Of a stretch of DNA of 12,964 bases, positions 1 through 7,758 are shown in pieces. This stretch comes from an uncultured Flavobacteriales bacterium (GTDB taxonomy: Bacteria; Bacteroidota; Bacteroidia; Flavobacteriales_D; Sanyastnellaceae). The stretch is taken from contig CALKUW010000094.1 of NCBI GenBank assembly GCA_937996585.1, positions 1 to 12,964 on the forward strand, written 5' to 3'. The notes beneath the pieces were generated by a model. The model made no database searches. It was not told the DNA's origin and saw nothing but the letters and a program-made list of their open reading frames with translations. Position 1 is the first letter of the stretch, and each line of letters begins with the position of its first letter. The translations under genes and the position numbers were made by a program.

Positions 1-53
1 CGTGCATCAAAGTCAGCCGCTGCTTGACTGTCGTGGAATTCTGGGTTGTTCAT
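1..53 (-). CDS. Truncated 5' end of a gene coupled to the ECF sigma factor (possible anti-sigma or regulator)
   Basis: Reading leftward from an ATG at 53-51, an open frame runs to the window edge and gives 17 residues (MNNPEFHDSQAAADFDA). The ATG shares the tetranucleotide ATGA with the sigma factor stop, a 4-base overlap typical of translational coupling. The visible residues are hydrophilic and acidic, with no signal peptide or membrane segment yet. Genes placed directly after ECF sigma factors often encode their anti-sigma factor or a membrane protein acting with it, so that role is inferred from position only. The rest of the gene lies outside the window and no family can be named. Confidence 0.5.
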   Translation of the reverse strand, partial: MNNPEFHDSQAAADFDA

Positions 54-646
54 TTTGCTTGACCTGCGGTTTCCGAGGTGTTGCTTGATGTAGACTGCGC
101 ACGGGCCGAAAGGGTTGCAAGGACCCGCTGCAAATATTTTCTCGCCCTGCTCAACTGGCTCTTGGACGTGTTGACATCCACCCCCAGTTGCTCGGCGATT
201 TCATGGTGCTTGTAGCCCTCGATCACGTACATGCAGAAAACGGTGCGGTACCCGATGGGCAACTGTGCGATGGCGTGCTCCAGTTCGTCTGCCGTGAACT
301 CCGGGTCGTGTTGGTTCTCCATGTCCCGCGGGGTCGCAGGCAACTCGACGATGTCCTGGTGGTGGCTGTGCTTGAGGTTTTTCCGGTAGTGGGTGATGGC
401 CGTATTGACCACAATCCTCCGGATCCACCCTTCGAAGGAAAAGTCCTCCCGGTAACTCTTGATGTGCTTGAAAATCTTCACGAAGCTGTCCTGCAGCACA
501 TCTTCTGCATCCTCCCGGGAGTTCGTGTGGCGGATCGCCGTGGCGAAAAGCTGACCACTGAACCGCGCATACATCTCGCGCTGGGCTGCCGGCTTCTGGG
601 CCTTGCAACTTTCAATCAGTGTCATCAATTCCGCGGAGGACGCCAT
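50..646 (-). CDS. ECF-type RNA polymerase sigma-70 factor
   Basis: This 198-residue protein has the two-domain layout of ECF sigma factors, which direct RNA polymerase to promoters of stress or envelope genes. Region 2 spans about residues 22-90, with the core-binding stretch TNSREDAEDVLQDSFVKIF and the promoter-melting stretch FEGWIRRIVVNTAI. Region 4 spans about 122-176, with the helix-turn-helix part YKHHEIAEQLGVDVNTSKSQ and then SRARKYL. Length fits the family. I chose the ATG at 646-644; an in-frame TTG four codons upstream is possible but adds nothing conserved. The next gene overlaps the stop by ATGA. It lies 72 bases downstream of the ACMSD gene on the same strand, so it may be read through or driven by its own weak promoter at 656-686. 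The specific ECF group and target regulon cannot be told from sequence alone. Confidence 0.93.
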   Translation of the reverse strand: MASSAELMTLIESCKAQKPAAQREMYARFSGQLFATAIRHTNSREDAEDVLQDSFVKIFKHIKSYREDFSFEGWIRRIVVNTAITHYRKNLKHSHHQDIVELPATPRDMENQHDPEFTADELEHAIAQLPIGYRTVFCMYVIEGYKHHEIAEQLGVDVNTSKSQLSRARKYLQRVLATLSARAQSTSSNTSETAGQAK

Positions 647-655
647 CCTATCATA

Positions 656-686
656 CAACGGTAGAAACCACAGGGCAGTTGCGCAA
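656..686 (-). promoter_or_regulatory. Possible Bacteroidota-type promoter of the sigma factor gene
   Basis: On the minus strand a TTG (686-684) is followed after 20 bases by TACCGTTG (663-656), one mismatch from the Bacteroidota -7 box TAnnTTTG and at about the usual spacing from the -33 TTG. The box ends 9 bases before the chosen ATG, so a transcript from it would have almost no leader. This is a motif match only. Confidence 0.35.
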
Positions 687-718
687 GCGGCAATAAGAAG
701 GCCATGCCGCGAGAACGG

Positions 719-1729
719 TCATGCGAATCGCGCCTTGTCGAGACCGAGCCATTCGAGGGCTGCGCCATGGAAGATGGCCTCCATCTGAGCGTCTTCCAAT
801 GCCATTTCCTCCTCGATGTACTTGCCGAATTCGAGATCGCCCAGCGGGAAGGGGTAGTCCGAACCCATGACGATGCGGTCGGCACCCTGGAGATCGAGCA
901 CGTAGTCCATCAGGCGGGCATCATGGGTGATGCTGTCCACCCAGAAGCGTCCGACATAATCGCGCGGATTGTTGGGGTTGTCCACGGCGACGAGATCGGG
1001 ACGGCACCGCCATCCGTGTTCGATCCGACCCAGCGTGGGCAGAAATGCCCCGGAAGCATGGCTGAACATTACCCGCAATGAGGGGTGCCGGTCAAACACG
1101 CCCGAGAACACCATGGAGCAGGCCGCCCGTGATGTTTCCGCTGGCATTCCGACCAACCAGGGCAACCAATACTTGCCCATCATCTCCTTGCCCATCATGT
1201 CCCACGGATGCACCATGACCGCCATCCCCCACTCTGCGCAGGCCGCCCAAAGCGGATCGAAGCGGGGTTCGGACAGGTTGTACCCGTTGATGTTGGAACC
1301 GATCTGAATGCCTGAGAACCCGAGGTCACGGCAACGTGCCAGCTCCTCAATCGCGAGGTCGACATCCTGCATGGGCAGCGTCGCCAAGCCGACATAGTGC
1401 CGCGGATCGTCCTGCACCGTCCTTGCAATGTCATCATTCAAAAACCGCGCAATGTCAGCAGTATCCTGCGGCTTGGCCCAATAGGCGAAGAGGACAGGAA
1501 TGGTGCAGATCACCTGCACCTGGACTCCGGCCGCGGCATACTCCTCAACCCGGATCACGGGATCCCAGCAATTGGCCATGACCTCCCGGAAGAAACGGTC
1601 ACCCTGCATCATGCGTGCTGCCCCCTCCCTGTGATGCTCCAAGTGGATGAAGGACCCATACCCCAGCTTGCTGCTCCAATCCGGGAGGCGCTTGGGCATG
1701 ATGTGGGTGTGGGTGTCAATCTTCAACAT
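719..1729 (-). CDS. 2-amino-3-carboxymuconate-6-semialdehyde decarboxylase (ACMSD)
   Basis: This 336-residue protein matches ACMSD (EC 4.1.1.45) throughout, including the human enzyme as I remember it: MLKIDTHTHIMPK at the start, then NCWDP, YWAKP, GLATLPMQ, KYWLPWLVGMPAET, RPDL and GSDYPFPLG. ACMSD is a zinc-dependent amidohydrolase-superfamily decarboxylase that diverts the kynurenine-pathway intermediate ACMS to 2-aminomuconate semialdehyde, away from quinolinate. The metal ligands are present: His7 and His9 (HTH), His174 (VHPWD), the catalytic-type His224 (FSHASG) and Asp291 (GSDYP). Arg48 and Arg235 fit the substrate-carboxylate arginines of the family. The ATG at 1729 matches known N termini; a TTG three codons upstream (1738) is the alternative. 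It follows the substrate-binding protein by 10 bases, so co-transcription is likely. No other kynurenine-pathway gene is in the window. The gene is called nbaD in some Pseudomonas; I do not transfer that symbol. Confidence 0.93.
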   Translation of the reverse strand: MLKIDTHTHIMPKRLPDWSSKLGYGSFIHLEHHREGAARMMQGDRFFREVMANCWDPVIRVEEYAAAGVQVQVICTIPVLFAYWAKPQDTADIARFLNDDIARTVQDDPRHYVGLATLPMQDVDLAIEELARCRDLGFSGIQIGSNINGYNLSEPRFDPLWAACAEWGMAVMVHPWDMMGKEMMGKYWLPWLVGMPAETSRAACSMVFSGVFDRHPSLRVMFSHASGAFLPTLGRIEHGWRCRPDLVAVDNPNNPRDYVGRFWVDSITHDARLMDYVLDLQGADRIVMGSDYPFPLGDLEFGKYIEEEMALEDAQMEAIFHGAALEWLGLDKARFA

Positions 1730-1739
1730 TGCGGACAAG

Positions 1740-3380
1740 TTACTCTTCCGTCGCCCGGACCTTGCGCAGGTCCAATCTGTTCGTCGGGCTCACCTGCCAC
1801 CCCGTCCAACCACTGGCGACCAGATGCACGACCTCATCATGCCACAGCGGAATGACGGGCATGTCCTCCAACACCGTCGACTCGACCTCCCTCAGAATGG
1901 CGTCCCGCGCAGGGCCTCGGTTGGTCCTGGCCGCCTCATCCAGCAGTGACGTCACCTTGCCATTCCCGTAATGGGTGTAATTGGGTCCGTTGGGGCACCA
2001 TCGGTCCACGTGGAAAAGCGACAGGAAATTCTCTGCGTCCGGGTAATCCGCCAGCCATGATTTCCGGAACATGGGCACCTGGCTTCGGGCCACCCGCTCG
2101 GCATCTATGGCACTGGGGGCAATGTCAATGTCCACGTCCACACCATAGGCCGACCATGCGAATTGAAGAGCGGCCGCCAAATCGGCCATGCCCGGCTTGG
2201 TCCCCAAGGTGATGCCCTCCAACCGGGAAAGGGGGGGCTCCGGTCCGATGCCCCTTGCGGCGAGCAGGCTCCTTGCCGAATCCGGCATCCAATCCAAGGC
2301 TGCATTTCCAGGCCGTTCTTCGGGACCGAACCCCGGCATGCCAGGCGGTACGAAACCAGTGGCCGGCGCCGCCTCGCCAGCGCGCAATTCGCGAACGAGG
2401 GCCGACCTGTCCAACGCCATGCTCAAAGCCCTCCGCACCCCGGCGTCGGGTGCGGTAAACCCTGCCGATGAACAGGCTGCGGAATCCACCAAGAAGCCGA
2501 TGTAATCCGTCTTGAGATAGGGCACCCTGTGCTCTACGAAACGCCCCTCCCATTCTGGCTTCCAATTCCCATCCTGTCCACGCAGCGCCGCAGCCCAAGT
2601 GGGATCCAGCGCGGAAACGAAATCGTAGCGCCCCTGCCTGAAGCCCAGGAACTCCGCCCCGGCCTCCCGGTTGAATTCAATCCGAATCCCATCCAAATAT
2701 GGCAGGGACTTTCCCTCCGCGTCCCGCATCCAATAGCGGTCGAACCGGTGAAGGACCATCGCAGTTTCCGGAAGCCATCCCTTGAGCACGAAAGGACCAC
2801 TGCCCCCCTCGCCGCCGTCCGGGTCGCCTCTGCGGCCGCCATGCTCCATGACCGCTGCATGTGGCGTGGCAAGCAAACCGGGAAAGACCGGTTGGGGATT
2901 GACCAGATTCAAATGCAAGCTGTCCGATCCCAGCACTTCGATGCCGTTGAGGGGATCGAGGTCCGCCAACACCCACCGCCCAGGCAAAGCTTCGGCAGGA
3001 TCCATCAGCCGTTGGAAACTGGCTTCGACATCCTGCGCCGTCACGGGTGAGCCGCTGTGGAACACCGCATTGCGGCGCAACCGGAATGCGTAGGTGAGGC
3101 CATTCTCCGATACGCTCCACGATTCGGCCAAAGCCGGCTGGATGTTCAATGAAGCATCCAGCTCAAGTAGCCCTTCATACAACTGGTCCACCACCCATTG
3201 CGACTCGAGGTCCGTGGCCTTCCCCGGATCGAGCGATCGTATGCCATCCGAGGCGTTGTAGGTGAACAACGTGTGATCACCGGATTCATCCCCACGACAT
3301 CCATTCCACGCAAGGCTCACGGTGACCACGGCGGCCCATACCGTCCATTTGCCTGCGTTGAATGTGCCTCTTGTTGCCAT
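1740..3380 (-). CDS. ABC transporter substrate-binding lipoprotein, peptide/nickel type (SBP family 5)
   Basis: The 546-residue protein is a family 5 extracytoplasmic solute-binding protein (DppA/OppA-like), which captures peptides, nickel complexes or related solutes for an ABC importer. Characteristic stretches are SLDPGKATDLESQWVVDQLYE near residue 50, then LAESWSVSENGLTYAFRLR, AVFHSGSPVTAQDV, VRRALSMALDR and the late LADYPDAENFLSLFH. The N terminus (about residues 12-27) is hydrophobic and runs into Cys28 (WNGC), so it is probably a lipoprotein, although the residues before the Cys fit the classical lipobox poorly. Length is normal. No permease or ATPase gene of an importer is adjacent: upstream is the divergent TonB receptor and downstream is ACMSD after 10 bases. 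Substrate cannot be assigned; a link to tryptophan-containing peptides is only a guess from the neighbour. Confidence 0.9.
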   Translation of the reverse strand: MATRGTFNAGKWTVWAAVVTVSLAWNGCRGDESGDHTLFTYNASDGIRSLDPGKATDLESQWVVDQLYEGLLELDASLNIQPALAESWSVSENGLTYAFRLRRNAVFHSGSPVTAQDVEASFQRLMDPAEALPGRWVLADLDPLNGIEVLGSDSLHLNLVNPQPVFPGLLATPHAAVMEHGGRRGDPDGGEGGSGPFVLKGWLPETAMVLHRFDRYWMRDAEGKSLPYLDGIRIEFNREAGAEFLGFRQGRYDFVSALDPTWAAALRGQDGNWKPEWEGRFVEHRVPYLKTDYIGFLVDSAACSSAGFTAPDAGVRRALSMALDRSALVRELRAGEAAPATGFVPPGMPGFGPEERPGNAALDWMPDSARSLLAARGIGPEPPLSRLEGITLGTKPGMADLAAALQFAWSAYGVDVDIDIAPSAIDAERVARSQVPMFRKSWLADYPDAENFLSLFHVDRWCPNGPNYTHYGNGKVTSLLDEAARTNRGPARDAILREVESTVLEDMPVIPLWHDEVVHLVASGWTGWQVSPTNRLDLRKVRATEE

Positions 3381-3451
3381 CGATGCCGAAGAAGATGGGC
3401 GGAAAAGTAAACCTGAACGCCCGAGTGCGGTTCTACCTTCGCATTCCGGTC
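3381..3451. promoter_or_regulatory. Compact divergent promoter region between the substrate-binding protein and TonB receptor genes
   Basis: Only 71 bases separate the two divergent start codons. On the plus strand TACCTTCG at 3434-3441 resembles the Bacteroidota -7 box TAnnTTTG with one mismatch, ending 10 bases before the receptor ATG. On the minus strand TACTTTTC (3409-3402) also has one mismatch and lies 21 bases before the other ATG. No clear -33 TTG is seen at the expected distance for either, so these are weak matches. Both leaders would be short. Confidence 0.35.
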
Positions 3452-5845
3452 ATGTACCCTATTTCCTTCCGCCTCTTCGGCCCCCTCCTGCTGCTTGCCC
3501 TTTCCGCCCCCCATGCGCTGTCACAGGCCACTACCCTGAGCGGTCGCGTGGTGGATGGCAGCACTGGGGAGTATATCCTGGGCGCGACTGTTACTGTGGA
3601 CGGAACGACGACGGGGACCGCCACGAACGTCTATGGCTTCTACAGCCTGACCCTCTCCCCAGGCAACTATGATCTGACCTGGTCCTTCATCGGTTACACG
3701 CCTTTCAAACAGACCATCAAGCTCACCTCGGACCAATCGCTCGACATAGAGCTGCAGCCCTCGGTCATTGCCGTTGCTGCTGCCGAGGTAGAGGCGGACC
3801 GGACGGCCCACACGGAGAGCACGGACCTGGGCAAGGCCGCCGTCGGTGTAGAGACCATCAAGTCCCTGCCCGCCCTGCTCGGGGAAGTCGATGTCCTCAA
3901 GGTGATCCAGTTCCTGCCCGGCATCCAGAGTGCCGGCGAGGGGAACAGCGGGTTCTACGTGCGCGGTGGCGGTCCGGACCAGAACCTCGTGCTCGTGGAC
4001 GACGCCGTGGTGTACAACGCGTCCCACCTGTTCGGTTTCTTCAGTGTGTTCAACCCCGACGCGGTCAAGGACATCGAAATCACGAAAGGGACCATGCCCG
4101 CCCGGTTCGGTGGTCGGGTTTCCTCCGTTCTCGACATCGGACTCAAGGAGGGCAATGCGCGGGAGACCACGCTCAGCGGAGGATTGGGCCTCATCAGCAG
4201 CCGCCTGACGCTCGAAGGCCCCATCGTGGAGGACACGATCAGCTACATCATCAGTGGGCGCAGGACCTACATCGACGTACTCGCGCGCCCATTTGCCAAT
4301 CCGGACGGGGCCTTTGCCGGCTCCGGCTACTACTTCTACGACCTCAACGCCAAGGTCAACTGGCGGGCCTCCCGCAAGGACCAATTCTACCTGAGCGGCT
4401 ATTTCGGCAAGGACGTGTTCGACTTCCGCTCACAGTCGGCCGACTTCGGGAGCCGCATTCCCTGGGGCAATGCCACCGTCACCGCCCGATGGAACCACAT
4501 CATCAATGACAAGGCCTTCCTCACCACGACGGCGACCTACAGCGAGTACGACTTCGCCTTCGAAGCACAGCAGGACAGCTTCATTTTCGGGTTCCGCAGC
4601 GGCATTGATGACCGCGGTCTGAAATCCCGGCTGACCTGGTACCCGAATCCGCGACACACCGTGCGCACCGGTGTCGAATACACCTACCACACCTTCCTGC
4701 CCACCGAATTCTACGCGTCGTCCGACGGGGTCGATTTCGACCTGGGCGAGGCAGACCGCACGCGGAGCCATGAGTGGTCGACCTACATCGAAGACGCCTT
4801 TGACCTCTCCGACGCATTGAGGGTCAATGCGGGCCTGCGCTGGAGCCACTTCATCCAAACGGGCCCCTTCACCCGCTATGTCTTGCCGGAAACAGACGAC
4901 CCGCTCGGGGGCACCACGGCGCCGGGGGAGATCCGCTACGGCGACGGCGACCGTGTGTCGGCCTACGATGGTCTCGAACCCCGCCTGTCCATGAGGTTGA
5001 CCACCGGACCGAGGAGTTCGATCAAGGCGGGCGTCGGGCGCAACCTCCAATACATCCACCTCGCTTCGCTCTCACCGACATCGCTTCCGGGGGACATCTG
5101 GCTGCCGAGCTCGGATGTGGTCAAACCGCAGGATGGCACCCAGGTTTCGGCAGGATGGTTCCGGGACTTCGGAAAGGACCGCAACGTCGAAGGCTCCATC
5201 GAAGTCTATTACAAATGGCTGTCCAACCTTGTGGCCTACGCGGACGGCACCCAGCCCGAGAACAACATCCGAAACAACGTCGACAACAACCTGGTCTTCG
5301 GCACCGGAACGAGCTATGGAGCGGAGTTCTTCCTGAAGCGACGTCGGGGCGACTGGACGGGTTGGCTCGGCTACACGTGGAGCAAGACCGACCGGCTGTT
5401 CGAGGACTTGAATGAAGGGCGTCCCTTCCCTTCGCGCTATGACCGGAGGCACGACCTCAGCGTGGTACTGGAGTGGACCTTGGACGACCGATGGAAGCTG
5501 GGCGGCACCTTCATCTATGGAACCGGCAACGCCATCACGGTGCCTTCCCAACGCTACTTCGTCGACGGCAATCTGCTCGACGTCTATGGACCGCGTAACG
5601 GCTTCCGCATGCCCGCCTACCACCGCGCCGACATCGGGGCCACCCTGACACCACGGCCCAAGCCGGGCAAGAAACGCTACGGGCAGTGGGTTTTTTCAGT
5701 CTACAACCTTTACAACAGGATGAACCCGTATTTCATCTACTTCGGCAACGAAGGGGCCATCGAGGAAGGCACCCTGGACATCCAGGCCTACCAAATAAGC
5801 CTGTTCCCCATCCTGCCCTCCGTGACCTGGAACTTCAAGTTCTAA
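3452..5845 (+). CDS. TonB-dependent outer-membrane receptor with N-terminal carboxypeptidase-like regulatory domain
   Basis: This 797-residue receptor is predicted to import a scarce ligand across the outer membrane using TonB energy. In order: a signal peptide (about residues 1-26, core FGPLLLLALSAPHALS), a carboxypeptidase-regulatory-like beta domain (about 27-103; LSGRVVDGSTGEYILGATV, then FSFIGY-like turn WSFIGY), a plug (about 125-235; VIQFLPGIQS, FYVRGGGPDQNLVLVDD, PARFGGRVSSVLD), and a beta-barrel to the C-terminal Phe (VTWNFKF), as expected for barrel assembly. I chose ATG 3452 because it places the signal peptide at the N terminus; the frame is open 30 codons further upstream but that would overlap the divergent gene. 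No SusD partner follows, so it is not a classical Sus-type pair; instead an ABC half-exporter starts 9 bases after the stop. The ligand cannot be inferred. Confidence 0.92.
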   Translation: MYPISFRLFGPLLLLALSAPHALSQATTLSGRVVDGSTGEYILGATVTVDGTTTGTATNVYGFYSLTLSPGNYDLTWSFIGYTPFKQTIKLTSDQSLDIELQPSVIAVAAAEVEADRTAHTESTDLGKAAVGVETIKSLPALLGEVDVLKVIQFLPGIQSAGEGNSGFYVRGGGPDQNLVLVDDAVVYNASHLFGFFSVFNPDAVKDIEITKGTMPARFGGRVSSVLDIGLKEGNARETTLSGGLGLISSRLTLEGPIVEDTISYIISGRRTYIDVLARPFANPDGAFAGSGYYFYDLNAKVNWRASRKDQFYLSGYFGKDVFDFRSQSADFGSRIPWGNATVTARWNHIINDKAFLTTTATYSEYDFAFEAQQDSFIFGFRSGIDDRGLKSRLTWYPNPRHTVRTGVEYTYHTFLPTEFYASSDGVDFDLGEADRTRSHEWSTYIEDAFDLSDALRVNAGLRWSHFIQTGPFTRYVLPETDDPLGGTTAPGEIRYGDGDRVSAYDGLEPRLSMRLTTGPRSSIKAGVGRNLQYIHLASLSPTSLPGDIWLPSSDVVKPQDGTQVSAGWFRDFGKDRNVEGSIEVYYKWLSNLVAYADGTQPENNIRNNVDNNLVFGTGTSYGAEFFLKRRRGDWTGWLGYTWSKTDRLFEDLNEGRPFPSRYDRRHDLSVVLEWTLDDRWKLGGTFIYGTGNAITVPSQRYFVDGNLLDVYGPRNGFRMPAYHRADIGATLTPRPKPGKKRYGQWVFSVYNLYNRMNPYFIYFGNEGAIEEGTLDIQAYQISLFPILPSVTWNFKF

Positions 5846-5854
5846 CTTCGCTGC

Positions 5855-7738
5855 ATGGGCGCACTGGCCGCATTGAACCCCTTCTTCTGGAAGTACCGCG
5901 GCAGGCTGGCCCTGGGGTTCCTCTTCGTCTTCCTGACCAACGCGTTTGCCGTCTTTGCCCCTGTGGTCATCGGAGAAGGGGTCAATGTGCTTCAGGATGC
6001 CTACACCCGGTTCCTGGCCCCGATCAATCAGGGATCGGATCCCATGGAGGTATTCGCCAACGCCCGATTGGAGGCGCCCCCCACGTTGTCGGCACTCGGC
6101 GAATGGCTCGGATGGTCGCCTGCCACGGAGAACATCTCCTCCAAGGATGAACTCATCCGCTTCGTAGGGCTGATCGCGGGTCTGCAGGCCCTGCTCTACA
6201 TGCTGGCCTATCTCATGAAAGGCATCTTCTCCTTCATGACGCGCCAGACCATCATTGTCATGAGTCGCCTCATCGAATACGACCTGAAGGAGGCCATCTA
6301 TGACCAGTACCAGAGGTTGCCGATGGCCTTCTACAAGCAGAACGCTACCGGGGACCTCATGAACAGGATCTCGGAGGATGTCTCCAAGGTGAGGATGTAC
6401 CTGGGGCCGGCTGTGATGTACGGATTGACCCTCGTCACGATGATGTTCCTGACCATCGGGGTCATGCTCCGCATTGACGCCACCCTGACCCTGTGGTCCC
6501 TGGCGCCCCTACCCTTCATGAGCTGGGGGGTCTACAAGGTCAGTGCGCGCATCCACGCCCGAAGCGATGCGGTGCAGTCCCAACAGAGCCTGCTGAGCGC
6601 GCAAGTCCAACAGTTTTTCTCCGGCATCCGCATCCTCGCTGCACACCGCAGGGAACAAAGGGCCTTCGAGCGGTTTCAGGGCGCCGCGGACGAATACAAG
6701 TTCCGCACCCTCGATCTGGTCAAGGTGGACGCCATGTTCATGCCCATCATCGTCATGCTCGTGGGCCTCAGTACCATCCTTACCATATACGTGGGCGGGC
6801 TGCGGGTATTCTCAGGCGACCTGCAGCTGGGCCACATCTTTCAATTCGTGTTCTACGTGAACCTCCTGACGTGGCCCTTCGCCTCGGTGGGCTGGGTGAC
6901 CTCCCTTGTACAGAAGGCCTCGGCCAGCCAACAACGCATCAACGCCTTTCTCGATGTCGAGCCGGCCATCGCGAATACGGCTCCGGACAGCCACGATGTA
7001 GAGGGCAGCATTGCTTTCCGAAAGGTGGGATTGACCTATCCCGATTCCGGCATCCGCGCGCTTGAAGACATCTCCTTCGAACTCGAGGCAGGTCAGACCC
7101 TGGCGATCATCGGGCGCACCGGCAGTGGCAAGACGACGCTCGCACAACTGGTGGCCCGGTTGCAGGATCCAACGGATGGCACCGTCGAGATTGATGGCAT
7201 TCCATTGCAGGATTTGCATCTGCCCAGCCTGAGGGGGGGCATCGGCTATGTTCCCCAGGACGTCTTCCTCTTCTCGGACACCATCGCCAACAACATCGCC
7301 TTCGGTGTGGACGGGGCCACAATGGCCGAAATCGAGCAGGCCGCACGGGATGCCGATGTGCACGATGACATTGCGGGATTCCCCGACGGCTATCAGACGC
7401 TACTGGGGGAGCGCGGCGTCAACCTGAGCGGAGGTCAGAAGCAGCGCATCTCCATTGCAAGGGCCATCCTCAGAAAACCGCACATTCTCATCTTCGATGA
7501 CTGTCTGAGTGCAGTGGATACGGAGACCGAAGCCGTCATCCTCGGCAACCTCCGCCGCATCATGGAGGGCCGGACGGCCATCCTCGTCTCACACCGGGTT
7601 TCAACCGTGCGGGCGGCAGACCTCATCCTCGTGCTGGACGAGGGACGCATCGTGGAGCAGGGTCAGCATGAGGCGCTGATCGAGCGCGATGGCATGTATG
7701 CGGAACTGAACCGGAAACAGCAGCCCGTGGTCGACTGA
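5855..7738 (+). CDS. ABC exporter half-transporter, MsbA/LmrA-like (fused permease and ATPase)
   Basis: The 627-residue protein joins a six-helix type 1 exporter membrane domain (about residues 18-355) to a nucleotide-binding domain (about 385-620). It should dimerise in the inner membrane and expel lipids, drugs or peptides. ATPase motifs: Walker A GRTGSGKTT (420-428), Q-loop Gln468 (YVPQD), signature LSGGQ (524-528), Walker B ILIFDD (544-549) and H-loop His580 (LVSH). The residue after the Walker B Asp is Asp549, where most active ABC exporters have the catalytic Glu; the following CLSAVDTETE resembles the YheI/BmrC-type branch. The segment between the first two membrane helices (about residues 41-100) is unusually long and polar. 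It starts 9 bases after the TonB receptor stop, suggesting one operon. No second half-transporter is nearby, so a homodimer or a distant partner is needed. Substrate unknown. Confidence 0.93.
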   Translation: MGALAALNPFFWKYRGRLALGFLFVFLTNAFAVFAPVVIGEGVNVLQDAYTRFLAPINQGSDPMEVFANARLEAPPTLSALGEWLGWSPATENISSKDELIRFVGLIAGLQALLYMLAYLMKGIFSFMTRQTIIVMSRLIEYDLKEAIYDQYQRLPMAFYKQNATGDLMNRISEDVSKVRMYLGPAVMYGLTLVTMMFLTIGVMLRIDATLTLWSLAPLPFMSWGVYKVSARIHARSDAVQSQQSLLSAQVQQFFSGIRILAAHRREQRAFERFQGAADEYKFRTLDLVKVDAMFMPIIVMLVGLSTILTIYVGGLRVFSGDLQLGHIFQFVFYVNLLTWPFASVGWVTSLVQKASASQQRINAFLDVEPAIANTAPDSHDVEGSIAFRKVGLTYPDSGIRALEDISFELEAGQTLAIIGRTGSGKTTLAQLVARLQDPTDGTVEIDGIPLQDLHLPSLRGGIGYVPQDVFLFSDTIANNIAFGVDGATMAEIEQAARDADVHDDIAGFPDGYQTLLGERGVNLSGGQKQRISIARAILRKPHILIFDDCLSAVDTETEAVILGNLRRIMEGRTAILVSHRVSTVRAADLILVLDEGRIVEQGQHEALIERDGMYAELNRKQQPVVD

Positions 7739-7758
7739 ACCGCGCGCGATGGAAGCGG

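Noticed and set aside
3362..3451. Thirty-codon N-terminal extension of the TonB receptor
   Set aside because: It would overlap the divergent gene start and displace the signal peptide from the N terminus; ATG 3452 is better.
3521..4384. Minus-strand open frame of 287 codons opposite the TonB receptor
   Set aside because: It overlaps the conserved plug and regulatory domains of the receptor; the product is Val/Gly/Arg-rich with no motif, a typical shadow frame.
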